DNA from: Candidatus Desulfobia pelagia
GTDB taxonomy: Bacteria > Desulfobacterota > Desulfobulbia > Desulfobulbales > SURF-16
Length of the DNA stretch: 35,173 bases
Assembly: GCA_014382295.1 (NCBI GenBank)
Contig: JACNJZ010000074.1
Coordinates: forward strand, 1-35,173
Direction: 5' to 3'
Made by a program: the position numbers and the translations under genes
Shown: one piece after another, positions 8,288-16,490 of the stretch
Numbering within the stretch: the stretch's first letter is position 1
How the letters are laid out: every line of letters starts with the position of its first letter
The notes under the pieces: generated by a model
The model's database searches: none
What the model was told of the DNA's origin: nothing
Seen by the model: only the letters and a program-made list of their open reading frames with translations

Positions 8288-8704
8288 ATGAACAGAAGTC
8301 AGGATCTTTACGCAACGGAAAGCAGTAAGAGTGTGGAGCAATTTGCCCGGGATTTTACAGAGGTGGTTAAGGGAAATGCCTTTGTTGTAAATAACCTGGA
8401 TACTATGAACATGAAGAAAACGTTTGCAGAACATGGGGGTAAGGTTTCAGATGATTTCGATCTTCATATGATGCAGATTTGTAAACCTACGAAGGCTGAT
8501 GGAAGTCTTTCTTTCAATCCTGAAAGATCTATCCTTATGCCAAAATTTGTTATGGTTTTTTCTAAAGATGGGAAAACCCAGGTGCGTTACTTAAGCTACA
8601 GTGCCCAGGATATTTCAGAACTTGTCCTTGATGATCCTAAGTTCCCGGAATCATTGGCCCAGACATTTGCCAAAATTCGTTCAATGATTGACGAAGCCAA
8701 ATAG
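8288..8704 (+). CDS. DUF302-like small cytoplasmic protein
   Basis: The 138-residue soluble protein resembles DUF302. After an N-terminal SVEQFARDFTEVVKG helix it has FVVNNLDTMNMKKTFAEHG, an ICKPTKADG segment equivalent to the DUF302 C-N-P turn, and a LMPKFVMVFSKDGKTQVRY strand pair. It has no signal peptide or membrane segment. DUF302 proteins are of unknown biochemical role and turn up in redox and sulfur gene neighbourhoods. A near-perfect ribosome site precedes ATG 8288, and the gene has its own strong promoter with a palindromic operator candidate, so it is probably an inducible, well-expressed gene. The BASS transporter follows after 165 bp. The family match is by pattern only. Confidence 0.65.
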   Translation: MNRSQDLYATESSKSVEQFARDFTEVVKGNAFVVNNLDTMNMKKTFAEHGGKVSDDFDLHMMQICKPTKADGSLSFNPERSILMPKFVMVFSKDGKTQVRYLSYSAQDISELVLDDPKFPESLAQTFAKIRSMIDEAK

Positions 8705-8747
8705 AGATCTGGGATCGGAGTCTCACTGGCTCGCTTACCTGCGGATA

Positions 8748-8833
8748 TTTGATTTCGGATTGAGTGTTGGCCACGAATGACAGAAATCATAAAATAACAT
8801 TTTTTCGTATTTTTTAGTGGGTTCCGTGGCTAA
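8748..8833. repeat. Dispersed intergenic repeat fragment with imperfect inverted arms
   Basis: GATTTCGGATT (about 8750-8760) repeats the heptamer unit seen at 6055 and 27530. GGCCACGAA (8769-8777) and TTCCGTGGC (8822-8830) form an imperfect inverted pair around an AT-rich core. The stretch fills most of the 165 bp between the DUF302-like and transporter genes. I see no promoter or gene in it. Confidence 0.5.
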
Positions 8834-8869
8834 AATCTAAAAAATAATCTTCTAATGAAGAGATAAATT

Positions 8870-9862
8870 ATGTGGAAATTTCTTGTTCAGATTAATAAAA
8901 ATCTGATTGTTGCCATACCTGTAATGATGGTGTGCGGTTTTGTGTTCGGTCTCGCAGTGGATGCAGGGTTCGTGAAACAGCTTAAATCCCTGATCATGCC
9001 TTTCACATTCCTGATGGTGTATCCCATGATGGTGACGTTGAATATCAAACACCTGAAAGATGGGATAAAGAATGTTAAGCTGCAGGTGACAACTCAGGTT
9101 ATAAATTTTGCAGTGGTCCCATTTCTGGCATATGGCCTGGGGCTGTTCTTTTTCAGGGATCAGCCTTACATGGCCTTGGGGCTGCTTTTGGCGTCACTCC
9201 TGCCCACAAGCGGCATGACCATTTCCTGGACCGGTTTTGCCAAGGGCAATATGGGGGCAGCCATCAATATGACCGTAATTGGTTTGACCCTTGGCTCCCT
9301 GGCTACGCCATTTTATGTGCAGGGTCTTATGGGTGCCAAAGTGGATGTTGATATTTATCTGGTGGTAAAACAGATAGTACTCATTGTTTTTATCCCGATG
9401 CTGCTTGGGTATCTCACCCGCACTTCACTTGTTAAAAAACATGGCATGCCCAAATTCAAAAAGGATATTGCGCCACGATTTCCTGCCATGTCAACTATCG
9501 GCGTACTGGGGATTGTTTTTGTTGCCCTGGCCCTGAAAGCGAAAACCATTGCCGGTAATCCTGAAATCCTCGGTTCGATTCTTGTTCCCCTGCTTATTAT
9601 TTATTTCATTAATTTTGCATTGGGGACAGTAGTGGGGAAACTCTTTTTCAAGAGGGGCGATGCGATTGCCCTGGTCTACGGGACGGTTATGCGTAATCTT
9701 TCCATTGCTTTGGCCATTGCGATTAATGCTTTTGGAGAGGAAGGTGCCAATGCGGCGCTGGTTATCGCAATATCATATATTATACAGGTGCAGTCAGCAG
9801 CCTGGTATGTGAAGTTTACAACAAAGATTTTTGGGCCGCCGCCGGAAGAGGCTGCGGCATAA
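8870..9862 (+). CDS. BASS/ACR3-superfamily membrane transporter
   Basis: A 330-residue polytopic protein with about ten hydrophobic segments throughout, typical of the bile acid:sodium symporter / arsenite exporter superfamily. The diagnostic PTSGMTISWTGFAKGN block (about residues 110-125) matches the crossover/substrate region of BASS proteins, and a second one (YGTVMRNLSIALAIAINAFG) lies near 270. The Cys expected in true ACR3 arsenite exporters at the first block is absent, so arsenite export is not supported; an organic or sulfur anion is as likely. The ribosome site is modest (AAGAG). The NifX-like gene follows after 25 bp, probably on the same transcript. Confidence 0.8.
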   Translation: MWKFLVQINKNLIVAIPVMMVCGFVFGLAVDAGFVKQLKSLIMPFTFLMVYPMMVTLNIKHLKDGIKNVKLQVTTQVINFAVVPFLAYGLGLFFFRDQPYMALGLLLASLLPTSGMTISWTGFAKGNMGAAINMTVIGLTLGSLATPFYVQGLMGAKVDVDIYLVVKQIVLIVFIPMLLGYLTRTSLVKKHGMPKFKKDIAPRFPAMSTIGVLGIVFVALALKAKTIAGNPEILGSILVPLLIIYFINFALGTVVGKLFFKRGDAIALVYGTVMRNLSIALAIAINAFGEEGANAALVIAISYIIQVQSAAWYVKFTTKIFGPPPEEAAA

Positions 9863-9887
9863 ACAATATTATTAAGGAGAGAATGTT

Positions 9888-10283
9888 ATGAAGAAGATAA
9901 AATTAGCTGTACCGACCAATAATCCAGGAGGCATGGGAGCAACCCGTTCAGGGCATTTTGGTCAGGCGGATGTCTTTACTATTATTGATTTTGAAAACGG
10001 TGCAGTTGCAGAGGTAAGCACTGTTGGCAATGTTGAGCATGGAACTGGCGGCTGCATGGTGCCGGTGAATCACCTCAAGGATCATGATGTCGATGTTATT
10101 GTGGTTAGCGGGATGGGGATGCGACCTATGAAGGGGTTTAATGAGGTCGGCATCAAGGTGTTTTATGCTGACCAGGAAGCATTTCAGGATGTCCAGGATG
10201 TTGTTGATGGTTTCCTGCAGAATAAATTGCCGGAGATGCAGGCGCAGAATGCCTGCGGTGGCGGCAGTGATTGTCACCATTAA
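9888..10283 (+). CDS. NifX/NifB-type dinitrogenase iron-molybdenum cofactor family protein
   Basis: A 131-residue single-domain protein of the NifX/NafY/NifB-C-terminal family. It shows KLAVPTNN at the N-terminus, SGHFGQADVFTIIDF, and VDVIVVSGMGMRPMKGFNEVGIKVF, the usual cluster-binding fold. The C-terminal tail is rich in Cys and His (NACGGGSDCHH), which could bind a metal or cluster. No nitrogenase genes are nearby, so it is one of the stand-alone members common in anaerobes, often paired with DUF134 regulators as here (convergent, 34 bp away). An AAGGAG ribosome site precedes the start. Function: probably Fe-S or Mo cluster carrying, inferred from family. Confidence 0.85.
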   Translation: MKKIKLAVPTNNPGGMGATRSGHFGQADVFTIIDFENGAVAEVSTVGNVEHGTGGCMVPVNHLKDHDVDVIVVSGMGMRPMKGFNEVGIKVFYADQEAFQDVQDVVDGFLQNKLPEMQAQNACGGGSDCHH

Positions 10284-10317
10284 TGAGGTGGCATGCAGGG
10301 GGACCTATTAAAGTTCC

Positions 10318-10650
10318 CTATAGTTTTTTCAGTTTCGCTGATTCCCTGGTCTGAGGGTTCTGACTGATCTTTTCCTCCTCCCTTATGATTAATGCAGCGC
10401 CTTCAACCAGGGCTTCGGCGACTTTTTTTCGCGCCGAGGTCAGTATTCGCTGAACCGTTCCCCGGGAGACCCCCATTCTCAGACCGGCCTGTTCCTGGGT
10501 CAGTCCTGTCATGTCGCAGAGCTTTAAAGCTTCAAGTTCGTCACGCATTATTTCAATTTTACGAAGTTTGTCCATGGGGACTCGGGTGGGCTTGAATGCC
10601 TTTTCAAACATTCCCCCTTCACAAATGCGTATTTTTTTGGGTCTCGGCAT
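10318..10650 (-). CDS. DUF134-family helix-turn-helix regulator
   Basis: A 110-residue DNA-binding protein. The start MPRPKKIRIC, the ELEALKLCDMTGLTQEQAG segment and the following MGVSRGTVQRILTSARKKVAEAL form the sigma-70 region 4-like helix-turn-helix typical of DUF134 (residues about 45-90). These regulators usually accompany NifX-like proteins, as here. It is transcribed towards that gene and away from dsrA, so its promoter shares the 320-bp spacer with the dsr operon, making it a possible regulator of either side (inference). Confidence 0.85.
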   Translation of the reverse strand: MPRPKKIRICEGGMFEKAFKPTRVPMDKLRKIEIMRDELEALKLCDMTGLTQEQAGLRMGVSRGTVQRILTSARKKVAEALVEGAALIIREEEKISQNPQTRESAKLKKL

Positions 10651-10970
10651 GATGATCTCTTCCTGTTAAATAATTTAATTAAAAAGAATATTATCGTGAC
10701 TTGTGCATAAAATCAACACCTTATCGCATTCTGTTGAAATAGGTCTAGTTTTTTGGGAAAGAGATCCTTTTCGTGTACGATTTTTTGTTGACAAACAAAT
10801 AAGAGATGGATAAGTTCACGCTTTAATGAATGTCTATTCAGAAAAGTTATGTCATCCAGATGTGGGCGTTACCGTCAGTCTCGCCAGGCTGATAAAAATA
10901 GTAAGTAGCAGAAGGATGAATTGGGTATAGGCGTTATATATTAACTGATCCTGAGGAGGAACGAAAAAAA
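10651..10970. other. 320-bp divergent spacer between DUF134 and dsrA
   Basis: The left part is AT-rich (promoter region for the leftward DUF134 gene). The right part holds the dsr promoter candidate (10788-10816), a leader of about 148 nt with a small hairpin (CAGTC/GGCTG near 10876-10893) and a strong GAGGAGG ribosome site before the dsrA ATG. I see no gene in it. Confidence 0.65.
10788..10816 (+). promoter_or_regulatory. Promoter candidate for dsrABD
   Basis: A perfect -35 box TTGACA (10788-10793), 17-bp spacing and a weaker -10 box TAAGTT (10811-10816). The predicted start near 10823 gives a leader of about 148 nt. The weak -10 suggests help from an activator. Confidence 0.5.
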
Positions 10971-12251
10971 ATGCCAAAGCATGAAACTCCATTATTGGAC
11001 GAACTCGAAAAAGGACCATGGCCGAGCTTTGTTACTGACCTGAAACGTCAGGCTGAGACCAAGCCAGAATGCTGGGATATTCTTGGCCAGCTGGAATTGT
11101 CTTTCAAAGACAGAATCACTCATTGGAAACACGGCGGTATCGTTGGTGTCTTCGGATACGGCGGTGGTATTGTCGGACGTTACTCGGACTCTCCGAAAGA
11201 GTTCCCCGGTGTTGCTCACTTTCACACCGTTCGTCTCAACCAGCCTTCCAGTAAGTTTTACGGCACCAAAAAACTTCGTGAGATCTGTGATCTCTGGGAG
11301 AAATATGGTTCAGGTATGACCAATATGCACGGTTCTACCGGTGACCTTGTACTTCTTGGTACAACCACTCCTAACCTTGAGCCACTGTTCTATGACCTGA
11401 CCCATGACCTGAACATGGATCTTGGTGGTTCCGGTTCCAACCTGCGTACTCCGGCATGCTGCCTTGGTAAGGCTCGTTGTGAGTGGAGCTGTATTGATAC
11501 CCAGGCTCTCTGTCATCACCTGACCATGCATTATCAGGATGAGATTCACCGTCCTGCTTTCCCGTATAAATTTAAATTTAAAATGTCAGGCTGTCCTAAT
11601 GACTGTGTTGCTGCTATCGCCCGCTCCGACTTTGCTGTTATCGGTACATGGAGAGATGATATCCGCATGGATCAGGACGCTGTTAAGGGCTATATTAACG
11701 GTGATTTCCCAGCAAACGGTGGCTCTCATGCCGGTCGTGACTGGGGTAAATTCAATATCAAGAAAGAAGTTCTCGACCTTTGCCCTACCAACTGTATGTG
11801 GATGGAAGGCGATGAACTGAAAATTGACAATTCAGAGTGTACCCGCTGTATGCATTGTATCAATGTTATGCCACGTGCACTGCGTCCTGGTGCTGATCAG
11901 GGTGCAACCATCTGTGTCGGCGCAAAAGCTCCGATCCTTGATGGTGCCCAGTTTGCCACCATGACCATCCCTTTCCTGAAGATTGATCCTGAAACTGAGT
12001 TTGAGGCAGTAATCGAAGTAATCGAGAAAATCTGGGATTGGTGGATGGAAGTTGGTAAAAACCGTGAGCGTGTTGGTGAGACCATTATGCGCGTCGGCCT
12101 GCCTACCTTCCTGAAAGTTATGGAAGTAGATATAATTCCTCAGCATGTCAGAGAGCCTCGCTCCAACCCATATGTTTTCTGGCAGGATGAAGAAGTTCCT
12201 GGCGGGTTTGAACGTGATGTTATAGAGTTCCGTAAGAAACACGCTCAATAA
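10971..12251 (+). CDS. dsrA: Dissimilatory sulfite reductase alpha subunit
   Basis: Alpha subunit of the sirohaem/[4Fe-4S] enzyme that reduces sulfite in the last stage of sulfate respiration, acting in the cytoplasm with DsrB and DsrC. Diagnostic features are the coupled sirohaem-cluster ligands (ACCLGKARCEWSC at about residue 161 and SGCPNDC with its first Cys at 208) and an inserted ferredoxin domain (LCPTNC and ECTRCMHC, about 270-295). The 426-residue length is close to that of other DsrA proteins. A GAGGAGG ribosome site precedes ATG 10971. Codon choice favours CGT, GGT and GCT, consistent with very high expression. First gene of dsrA-dsrB-dsrD. Confidence 0.98.
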   Translation: MPKHETPLLDELEKGPWPSFVTDLKRQAETKPECWDILGQLELSFKDRITHWKHGGIVGVFGYGGGIVGRYSDSPKEFPGVAHFHTVRLNQPSSKFYGTKKLREICDLWEKYGSGMTNMHGSTGDLVLLGTTTPNLEPLFYDLTHDLNMDLGGSGSNLRTPACCLGKARCEWSCIDTQALCHHLTMHYQDEIHRPAFPYKFKFKMSGCPNDCVAAIARSDFAVIGTWRDDIRMDQDAVKGYINGDFPANGGSHAGRDWGKFNIKKEVLDLCPTNCMWMEGDELKIDNSECTRCMHCINVMPRALRPGADQGATICVGAKAPILDGAQFATMTIPFLKIDPETEFEAVIEVIEKIWDWWMEVGKNRERVGETIMRVGLPTFLKVMEVDIIPQHVREPRSNPYVFWQDEEVPGGFERDVIEFRKKHAQ

Positions 12252-12315
12252 GAAGTGCTCTCACCAGATTAATGAACTACATTCTATTATTTAGATGATA
12301 TAAGGAGGTTGTATT

Positions 12316-13446
12316 ATGGGTTACGATCCAGCGAATCCGATGGTTGATAGAATCACAGATATCGGTCCGCCACATTTTGAGCAGTTTTTTCCACCAGTTG
12401 TTAAAAAGAACTACGGCAAGTGGCTCTATCATGAGATTACCCAGCCGGGCGTTCTCATGCATAAAAGTGAGACAGGCGATGAATGCTGGACAGTACGTGT
12501 TGGTGCTGCCCGCCTGATTTCCATTGAGCTTATCCGCGAAATGTGTGACATCGCAGATGCACATTGTGATGGCTACCTGCGTTGGACTACAAGAAACAAC
12601 GTTGAGTTCATGGTTGATTCAAAAGCTAAAGTACAGCCGCTGCTTGACGAACTGGCAAGCCGTGGTAATAAATTTCCTGTTGGCGGTACCGGAGCCGGTG
12701 TTACAAACATCGTTCATACCCAGGGTTGGGTACACTGCCATACACCAGCTACCGATGCTTCAGGTGTTGTTAAAGCTGTTATGGATGAGATCTTTGATTA
12801 CTTCACCAGCATGACTCTTCCTGCTCAGGTTCGCGTTGCTCTGGCCTGCTGCCTGAATATGTGTGGTGCTGTACATGCTTCTGACATTGCTATCCTCGGT
12901 GTTCACCGTAAGCCGCCGATGATTGACCATGATGCCATTACAGGTCTCTGTGAGCTGCCGCTGGCTATCGCATCATGTCCTCTTGGTGCTGTTAAGCCTG
13001 TCAAGGCTACTAACAGCAAGGGTGAGGAAGTCAAATCTGTAAAAGTTAACGCTGATCGCTGTATGTTCTGCGGTAACTGTTATACCATGTGTCCGGCTAT
13101 GCCTCTGGCTGATCCGGAAGGTGATGGTATTGCTATCCTGGTTGGCGGGAAGGTTTCCAACTCCAGGTCAATGCCGAAATTCTCCAAGCTGGTTATCCCT
13201 TTCCTGCCAAACACAACACCACGTTGGCCTGAGACCGTTGCCGCTGTTAAGAATATTCTTGAAGTTTATGCTAAAGACGCCCGTAAATATGAGCGTGTCG
13301 GCGAGTGGGCTGAGAGAATTGGTTGGGAGAAATTCTTTGAAAAAACAGGTATTCCATTTACCATCAAGTCAGTTGATGACTATCGTCTGGCCTATGATAC
13401 CTGGAGAACTTCTACTCAGTTCAAGTTCACAAGTCATATCAAGTAA
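12316..13446 (+). CDS. dsrB: Dissimilatory sulfite reductase beta subunit
   Basis: Beta subunit of the DsrA2B2 sulfite reductase; it binds the catalytically active sirohaem in characterised enzymes. The cluster ligands are seen in [13 protein letters not shown] (about residue 140) and [15 protein letters not shown] (about 177), and the ferredoxin domain in [18 protein letters not shown] (about 250). The 376-residue length is normal. It starts 64 bp after dsrA with a strong AGGAGG ribosome site. A long stem-loop separates it from dsrD. The assignment is certain from the sequence patterns; co-occurrence with dsrD marks a reductive-type enzyme. Confidence 0.98.
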   Translation: MGYDPANPMVDRITDIGPPHFEQFFPPVVKKNYGKWLYHEITQPGVLMHKSETGDECWTVRVGAARLISIELIREMCDIADAHCDGYLRWTTRNNVEFMVDSKAKVQPLLDELASRGNKFPVGGTGAGVTNIVHTQGWVHCHTPATDASGVVKAVMDEIFDYFTSMTLPAQVRVALACCLNMCGAVHASDIAILGVHRKPPMIDHDAITGLCELPLAIASCPLGAVKPVKATNSKGEEVKSVKVNADRCMFCGNCYTMCPAMPLADPEGDGIAILVGGKVSNSRSMPKFSKLVIPFLPNTTPRWPETVAAVKNILEVYAKDARKYERVGEWAERIGWEKFFEKTGIPFTIKSVDDYRLAYDTWRTSTQFKFTSHIK

Positions 13447-13456
13447 TATCACTGTC

Positions 13457-13519
13457 TTTCAGTAGTCGGCAATCAGTGCTGCAGCTATGCTGCAGCCCAC
13501 TGACTGCTGGAAGCTGAAA
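13457..13519 (+). terminator. dsrB-dsrD intercistronic stem-loop (processing or attenuation site)
   Basis: Nested inverted repeats TTTCAG/CTGAAA, TCAGTG/CACTGA and CTGCAGC/GCTGCAG close on a 3-base TAT loop, with internal loops between. There is no U-tract, so it is probably not a full terminator; it could protect the 3' end of dsrAB mRNA or set the dsrD level. Confidence 0.6.
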
Positions 13520-13553
13520 AGCTTATTTGAACTCGACAAGAGGAGTAACTAAA

Positions 13554-13808
13554 ATGGCTTTAAGTAGCGATGAAATAAAAGCAGCAATGCTTGCAAAAGC
13601 TGAGAAGGCACCAAAACCTCAGTTGTATGTCAAGGATTTTTATGCTTGTGATCCTGATACCAAGCCTCGTGCAATCAAGAATATTGCTAATGATCTCGTA
13701 AAAGAGGGTAAGCTGATGTTCTGGTCCAGTGGTAGTACAACTATGTATGCCCTGCCGAGTCGTATTAAAAATGAGGAAACTCGCGACGAAGCTGAGGAAA
13801 ATAAATAA
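13554..13808 (+). CDS. dsrD: DsrD, small winged-helix activator of sulfite reductase
   Basis: An 84-residue protein of the DsrD family, found with reductive-type dsrAB. It adopts a winged-helix fold and has been shown to act as an allosteric activator of DsrAB. Recognisable segments are KPQLYVKDFYACDP, the IKNIANDLVKEGKLMFWSSGSTTMY core and the YALPSR end. The frame extends to a TTG at 13527, but ATG 13554 has the GAGGAG ribosome site and gives the family N-terminus. A strong terminator follows 25 bp downstream, closing the dsrABD unit. Confidence 0.95.
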   Translation: MALSSDEIKAAMLAKAEKAPKPQLYVKDFYACDPDTKPRAIKNIANDLVKEGKLMFWSSGSTTMYALPSRIKNEETRDEAEENK

Positions 13809-13833
13809 TTTATTTTTCCCTTTTTGTTGGCGC

Positions 13834-13873
13834 AAAAAAGGCCACTGTCCGAAAGGACAGCGGCCTTTTTTTT
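13834..13873. terminator. Strong intrinsic terminator after dsrD (bidirectional)
   Basis: GGCC-A-CTGTCC, loop GAAA, GGACAG-C-GGCC, followed by eight T and preceded by six A. It can stop the dsr transcript rightward and also transcripts of the leftward TPR operon. Confidence 0.93.
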
Positions 13874-13910
13874 ATGTGTAAACGGCAACAAAAGTCTTAT
13901 TTGGAAAAAC

Positions 13911-14483
13911 TTAGCTGATTAACACCTCTTCGGCTTTTTTGAGCAAAGCCTCAGCGTGACGTTTGTGTTTATAGTTTTTATGGATTGAGGCTGCCAGCCG
14001 ATAGGAGTCCGCGGCTTTTTCTTTGTCTCCCATCTCAATATATATATTAGCCAGGATGTCCAGAGTGTCGACTGTTCCCTGGGGGTTGCGCAAGGCTTCA
14101 TATTCATCAATAACGTCGAGATAGAGTGTTACGGCTTCCTGATATCTTTTTGCCTGGAACATTACATGGGCTTTCTTCTTTTCCAGGGAAAAGAGGCTGA
14201 ACCTGTCTGAATCTTTTGTACAGATAGTATAAGCCCTTTCATAATGGTTGAGGGCGCCATCGAAATCTTCTCTCCCTGCACAGATATCGCCCAATTTGTC
14301 AGATGCATTTGCCACACCATGTTCATCCCCATCCTGTTCAAAACCGATCAAGGCGTTATGAAACATGTTGGCTGCCTGGGAAATGTCATCTTTTTGTAAA
14401 TGGTTCTGGCCAGCTTCATAATCAAGACGTGCCTGGCTTTTTTCTTCTGCTGTTTCTTTTTCCAGTTGTTCATTCTCTGTCAT
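13911..14483 (-). CDS. TPR-repeat protein, last gene of the TPR/HEAT operon
   Basis: A soluble protein of about 190 residues made of tetratricopeptide repeats (LDYEAGQNHLQKDDISQAANMF, DKLGDICAGREDFDGALNHYERA, DILANIYIEMGDKEKAADSYRLA). No catalytic domain or export signal is visible; it is a scaffold or adaptor. The frame opens with GTG at 14489, but ATG 14483 follows the upstream stop by 2 bases and is preceded by GGAGAAG, so I use it. It is the third gene of a leftward operon ending at the bidirectional terminator after dsrD. The partner may be encoded in the same operon. Confidence 0.85.
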   Translation of the reverse strand: MTENEQLEKETAEEKSQARLDYEAGQNHLQKDDISQAANMFHNALIGFEQDGDEHGVANASDKLGDICAGREDFDGALNHYERAYTICTKDSDRFSLFSLEKKKAHVMFQAKRYQEAVTLYLDVIDEYEALRNPQGTVDTLDILANIYIEMGDKEKAADSYRLAASIHKNYKHKRHAEALLKKAEEVLIS

Positions 14484-14485
14484 TA

Positions 14486-15619
14486 TCACTCTTCTCCATG
14501 CTGGGCTATTTTTTCTAAAGCTTCTTTTGCAAGTGCCCCGACAGTGGTTTCAACAGGTAACCCCTTTTCGTATACTGTCAGCTTGGCATCATCATTAATA
14601 AGTGTTTCTATTTCACCTTTCATTTCAGTAGCCTGAATTCTTCCGAATAATCGAACGGCATGACCACGAGTGAAAGAGTCCGGGTTATTTATAAACGAAA
14701 AAACGCTGTAGATAGGCATGTTGCGCACAGTTTGCGGACTGGTGGCGGCGATGGTTCCAAGGGCCCAGAGTACATGTACACGGCTTGTGGGAATACCACG
14801 ATACATGAGAAGGTGCCTGGAAAAGGATCCGAAAATGTCGGGTCGTGCCGCGATTATGGAGCCGATGGTCTCGAGAAGCCCCCAGTGGGAGGCGGCGGAA
14901 TCGGTGCAGGCTTCAAACAGGCGGTGCAGAAGGTCACTGACTGCTCCTGGTTTCCTGGTGGAAAGCCGAGCGCAGACCTGACCTGTTATGTGGGCAGCGT
15001 GCCAGCGTTTATTTTCGTCAGGATCATAAAACAGGCGTTGTAAAAACCGAAACGTTTTCAGGTTGTCAAAGGCAAAATCAACCAATGTGTCAATATCGTT
15101 GTTGGCAACACATTGGTCTATGTCCTTTTTCGTGACATTCTTTTTTTTTCGTTTCGGATCACGGGCCGGTTCCATTGGCGGCGGCTGAAACTTTTTGCCT
15201 TTATCTTTTGGTTCGGCCTGCTTCTTTTTATGGCCTTCAATTGATTTTGAAAGATCGGCTATGTCGCGGGTGAGCCTGATAAAATACAGGACACCGGCAA
15301 CCTTGCGGCCGTCGACATTTTTTGTCTCATACACCTGGTGAGTCTGCTCGTCATAATTGTCTACACGCCCGCTAATGTAATCTTCATCAGCAGTGAGGTC
15401 CCAGGCAAGTTCACTATTGTCGTTGCAGGCATACACCATGCACTCCACCATGGCCGATCCGACATTAAATCCTGTCGGGTCAGAGGTGTACACGGCTCCG
15501 CATTCACAGCTGCCTACCTTGAACTCATCCATTTTACGCTGGACAGGTTCCTGGGGTTGATCGACATCCTGGCCGCAGAAAGGGCACCAGGGGAGAACTT
15601 TTATTGTGGGGTTTTTCAT
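14486..15619 (-). CDS. Zinc-ribbon / HEAT-like repeat protein (resembles DVU0298 family)
   Basis: The 377-residue protein has an N-terminal zinc-ribbon-like element (CPFCG at 12-16 and CECG at about 38-41), a middle part rich in Lys/Pro (about 140-165), and a C-terminal helical region that reads as HEAT-like repeats (KRWHAAHITGQVCARLS, SRVHVLWALGTIAAT, TRGHAVRLFGRIQATEMKGE). It resembles proteins labelled DVU0298 family that accompany sulfate-reduction genes in Desulfobacterota; I state that from memory. Its start overlaps the upstream TPR gene (ATGA) and its stop is 2 bases from the next TPR start, so the three are tightly co-translated. Role unknown; a sulfate-reducer assembly or scaffold factor is plausible. 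Confidence 0.65.
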   Translation of the reverse strand: MKNPTIKVLPWCPFCGQDVDQPQEPVQRKMDEFKVGSCECGAVYTSDPTGFNVGSAMVECMVYACNDNSELAWDLTADEDYISGRVDNYDEQTHQVYETKNVDGRKVAGVLYFIRLTRDIADLSKSIEGHKKKQAEPKDKGKKFQPPPMEPARDPKRKKKNVTKKDIDQCVANNDIDTLVDFAFDNLKTFRFLQRLFYDPDENKRWHAAHITGQVCARLSTRKPGAVSDLLHRLFEACTDSAASHWGLLETIGSIIAARPDIFGSFSRHLLMYRGIPTSRVHVLWALGTIAATSPQTVRNMPIYSVFSFINNPDSFTRGHAVRLFGRIQATEMKGEIETLINDDAKLTVYEKGLPVETTVGALAKEALEKIAQHGEE

Positions 15620-16251
15620 TTTGCCTGTAATTCTTTAGTTACTGCTTCTGCAAATTGCGGATCTATGGGGTACCCCAGCTCAGCTGCTTTGGAAATGGAA
15701 TCCTTGGCTGCCAGGTAGTCTTTTGTGTAGTAATAGGCCACGGCAAGATTATTATGGGCCATGGGGAAGGCTGGATCTGTTTCAACGCCTTTTTGGGCGG
15801 CACTGAGGGCTTCCTCAAAATTGCCGGCCATGATCTGGGCTGAGGCGAGATTAACCCATGCAAAAGACATGTGTGGGTCGTGCATGGTGGCTTTGGTGTA
15901 GGCCTCAATGGCTTTGTCCTGCTCGCCTTTCTGCTGCATGATAAGGCCTATGTTGCAATGGGCATTGGCAGGTTTGTGGGCATATACCAGAGCCTTCTTG
16001 TTGGTGGCGAGGGCTTCGTCAAGGTTGCCCATTTCAAAATAAATGGCCCCGAGATTGATATAGGCCTCGTAGGATTGTTCATCAATTTCAAGGCATTTTT
16101 TGAGTTCGGCAATGGCATCATTTTGGCGGCCGGCCTTTCGGTATACCAGGGCCAGATGGTGGTGGGCCATAAGGGAGTCAGGATGTTCTGTGCATTTCTG
16201 CTCCATTTCCTCAATAACTTGGTTGATATTTTCACTAAGCTGCTCTGACAT
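15616..16251 (-). CDS. TPR-repeat protein, first gene of the TPR/HEAT operon
   Basis: A 211-residue protein with about five consecutive tetratricopeptide repeats (DSLMAHHHLALVYRKAGRQN, EAYINLGAIYFEMGNLDEAL, NAHCNIGLIMQQKGEQDKAI, FAWVNLASAQIMAGNFEEAL). No signal peptide. The frame extends to ATG 16386, but the extra residues are of unlike composition and ATG 16251 has a GAGGAAG ribosome site. It overlaps the zinc-ribbon/HEAT gene by 4 bp (ATGA). It diverges from dsrN across a 239-bp spacer. Likely a protein-protein adaptor; no specific partner can be named. Confidence 0.88.
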   Translation of the reverse strand: MSEQLSENINQVIEEMEQKCTEHPDSLMAHHHLALVYRKAGRQNDAIAELKKCLEIDEQSYEAYINLGAIYFEMGNLDEALATNKKALVYAHKPANAHCNIGLIMQQKGEQDKAIEAYTKATMHDPHMSFAWVNLASAQIMAGNFEEALSAAQKGVETDPAFPMAHNNLAVAYYYTKDYLAAKDSISKAAELGYPIDPQFAEAVTKELQAK

Positions 16252-16490
16252 AATTCTTCCTCGGTGGTGTTTATTATTTAATTTGATAGCTTTTCGTCTG
16301 ATATGTAACTGCAGACAGTAACCATCAAGACAGAGATTATCAAGTAAGGTAAAAGGAAAAATTAAGGGATGCTGTGTGATGAACATATTTTGTATGATAA
16401 GGTGGCAATTTTGCTGAATCTATTTTACTTTATTCATCACTGTTTACAGAATGTTACGGAGTATAGAGAGATAAAAAAGTATAATAAAAT

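Noticed and set aside
8870-9862. True ACR3 arsenite exporter with ars operon
   Set aside because: The conserved Cys block of ACR3 is not seen and no arsC, arsR or arsA gene is nearby; kept as BASS-superfamily only.
9888-10283. Part of a nitrogen-fixation cluster
   Set aside because: Only a stand-alone NifX-like domain with DUF134; no nifHDK or nifB radical-SAM domain is present.
10284-10317. Terminator between the NifX-like and DUF134 genes
   Set aside because: Only a weak GGGGAC/GTTCCC pairing with the T-run displaced by several bases; not convincing.
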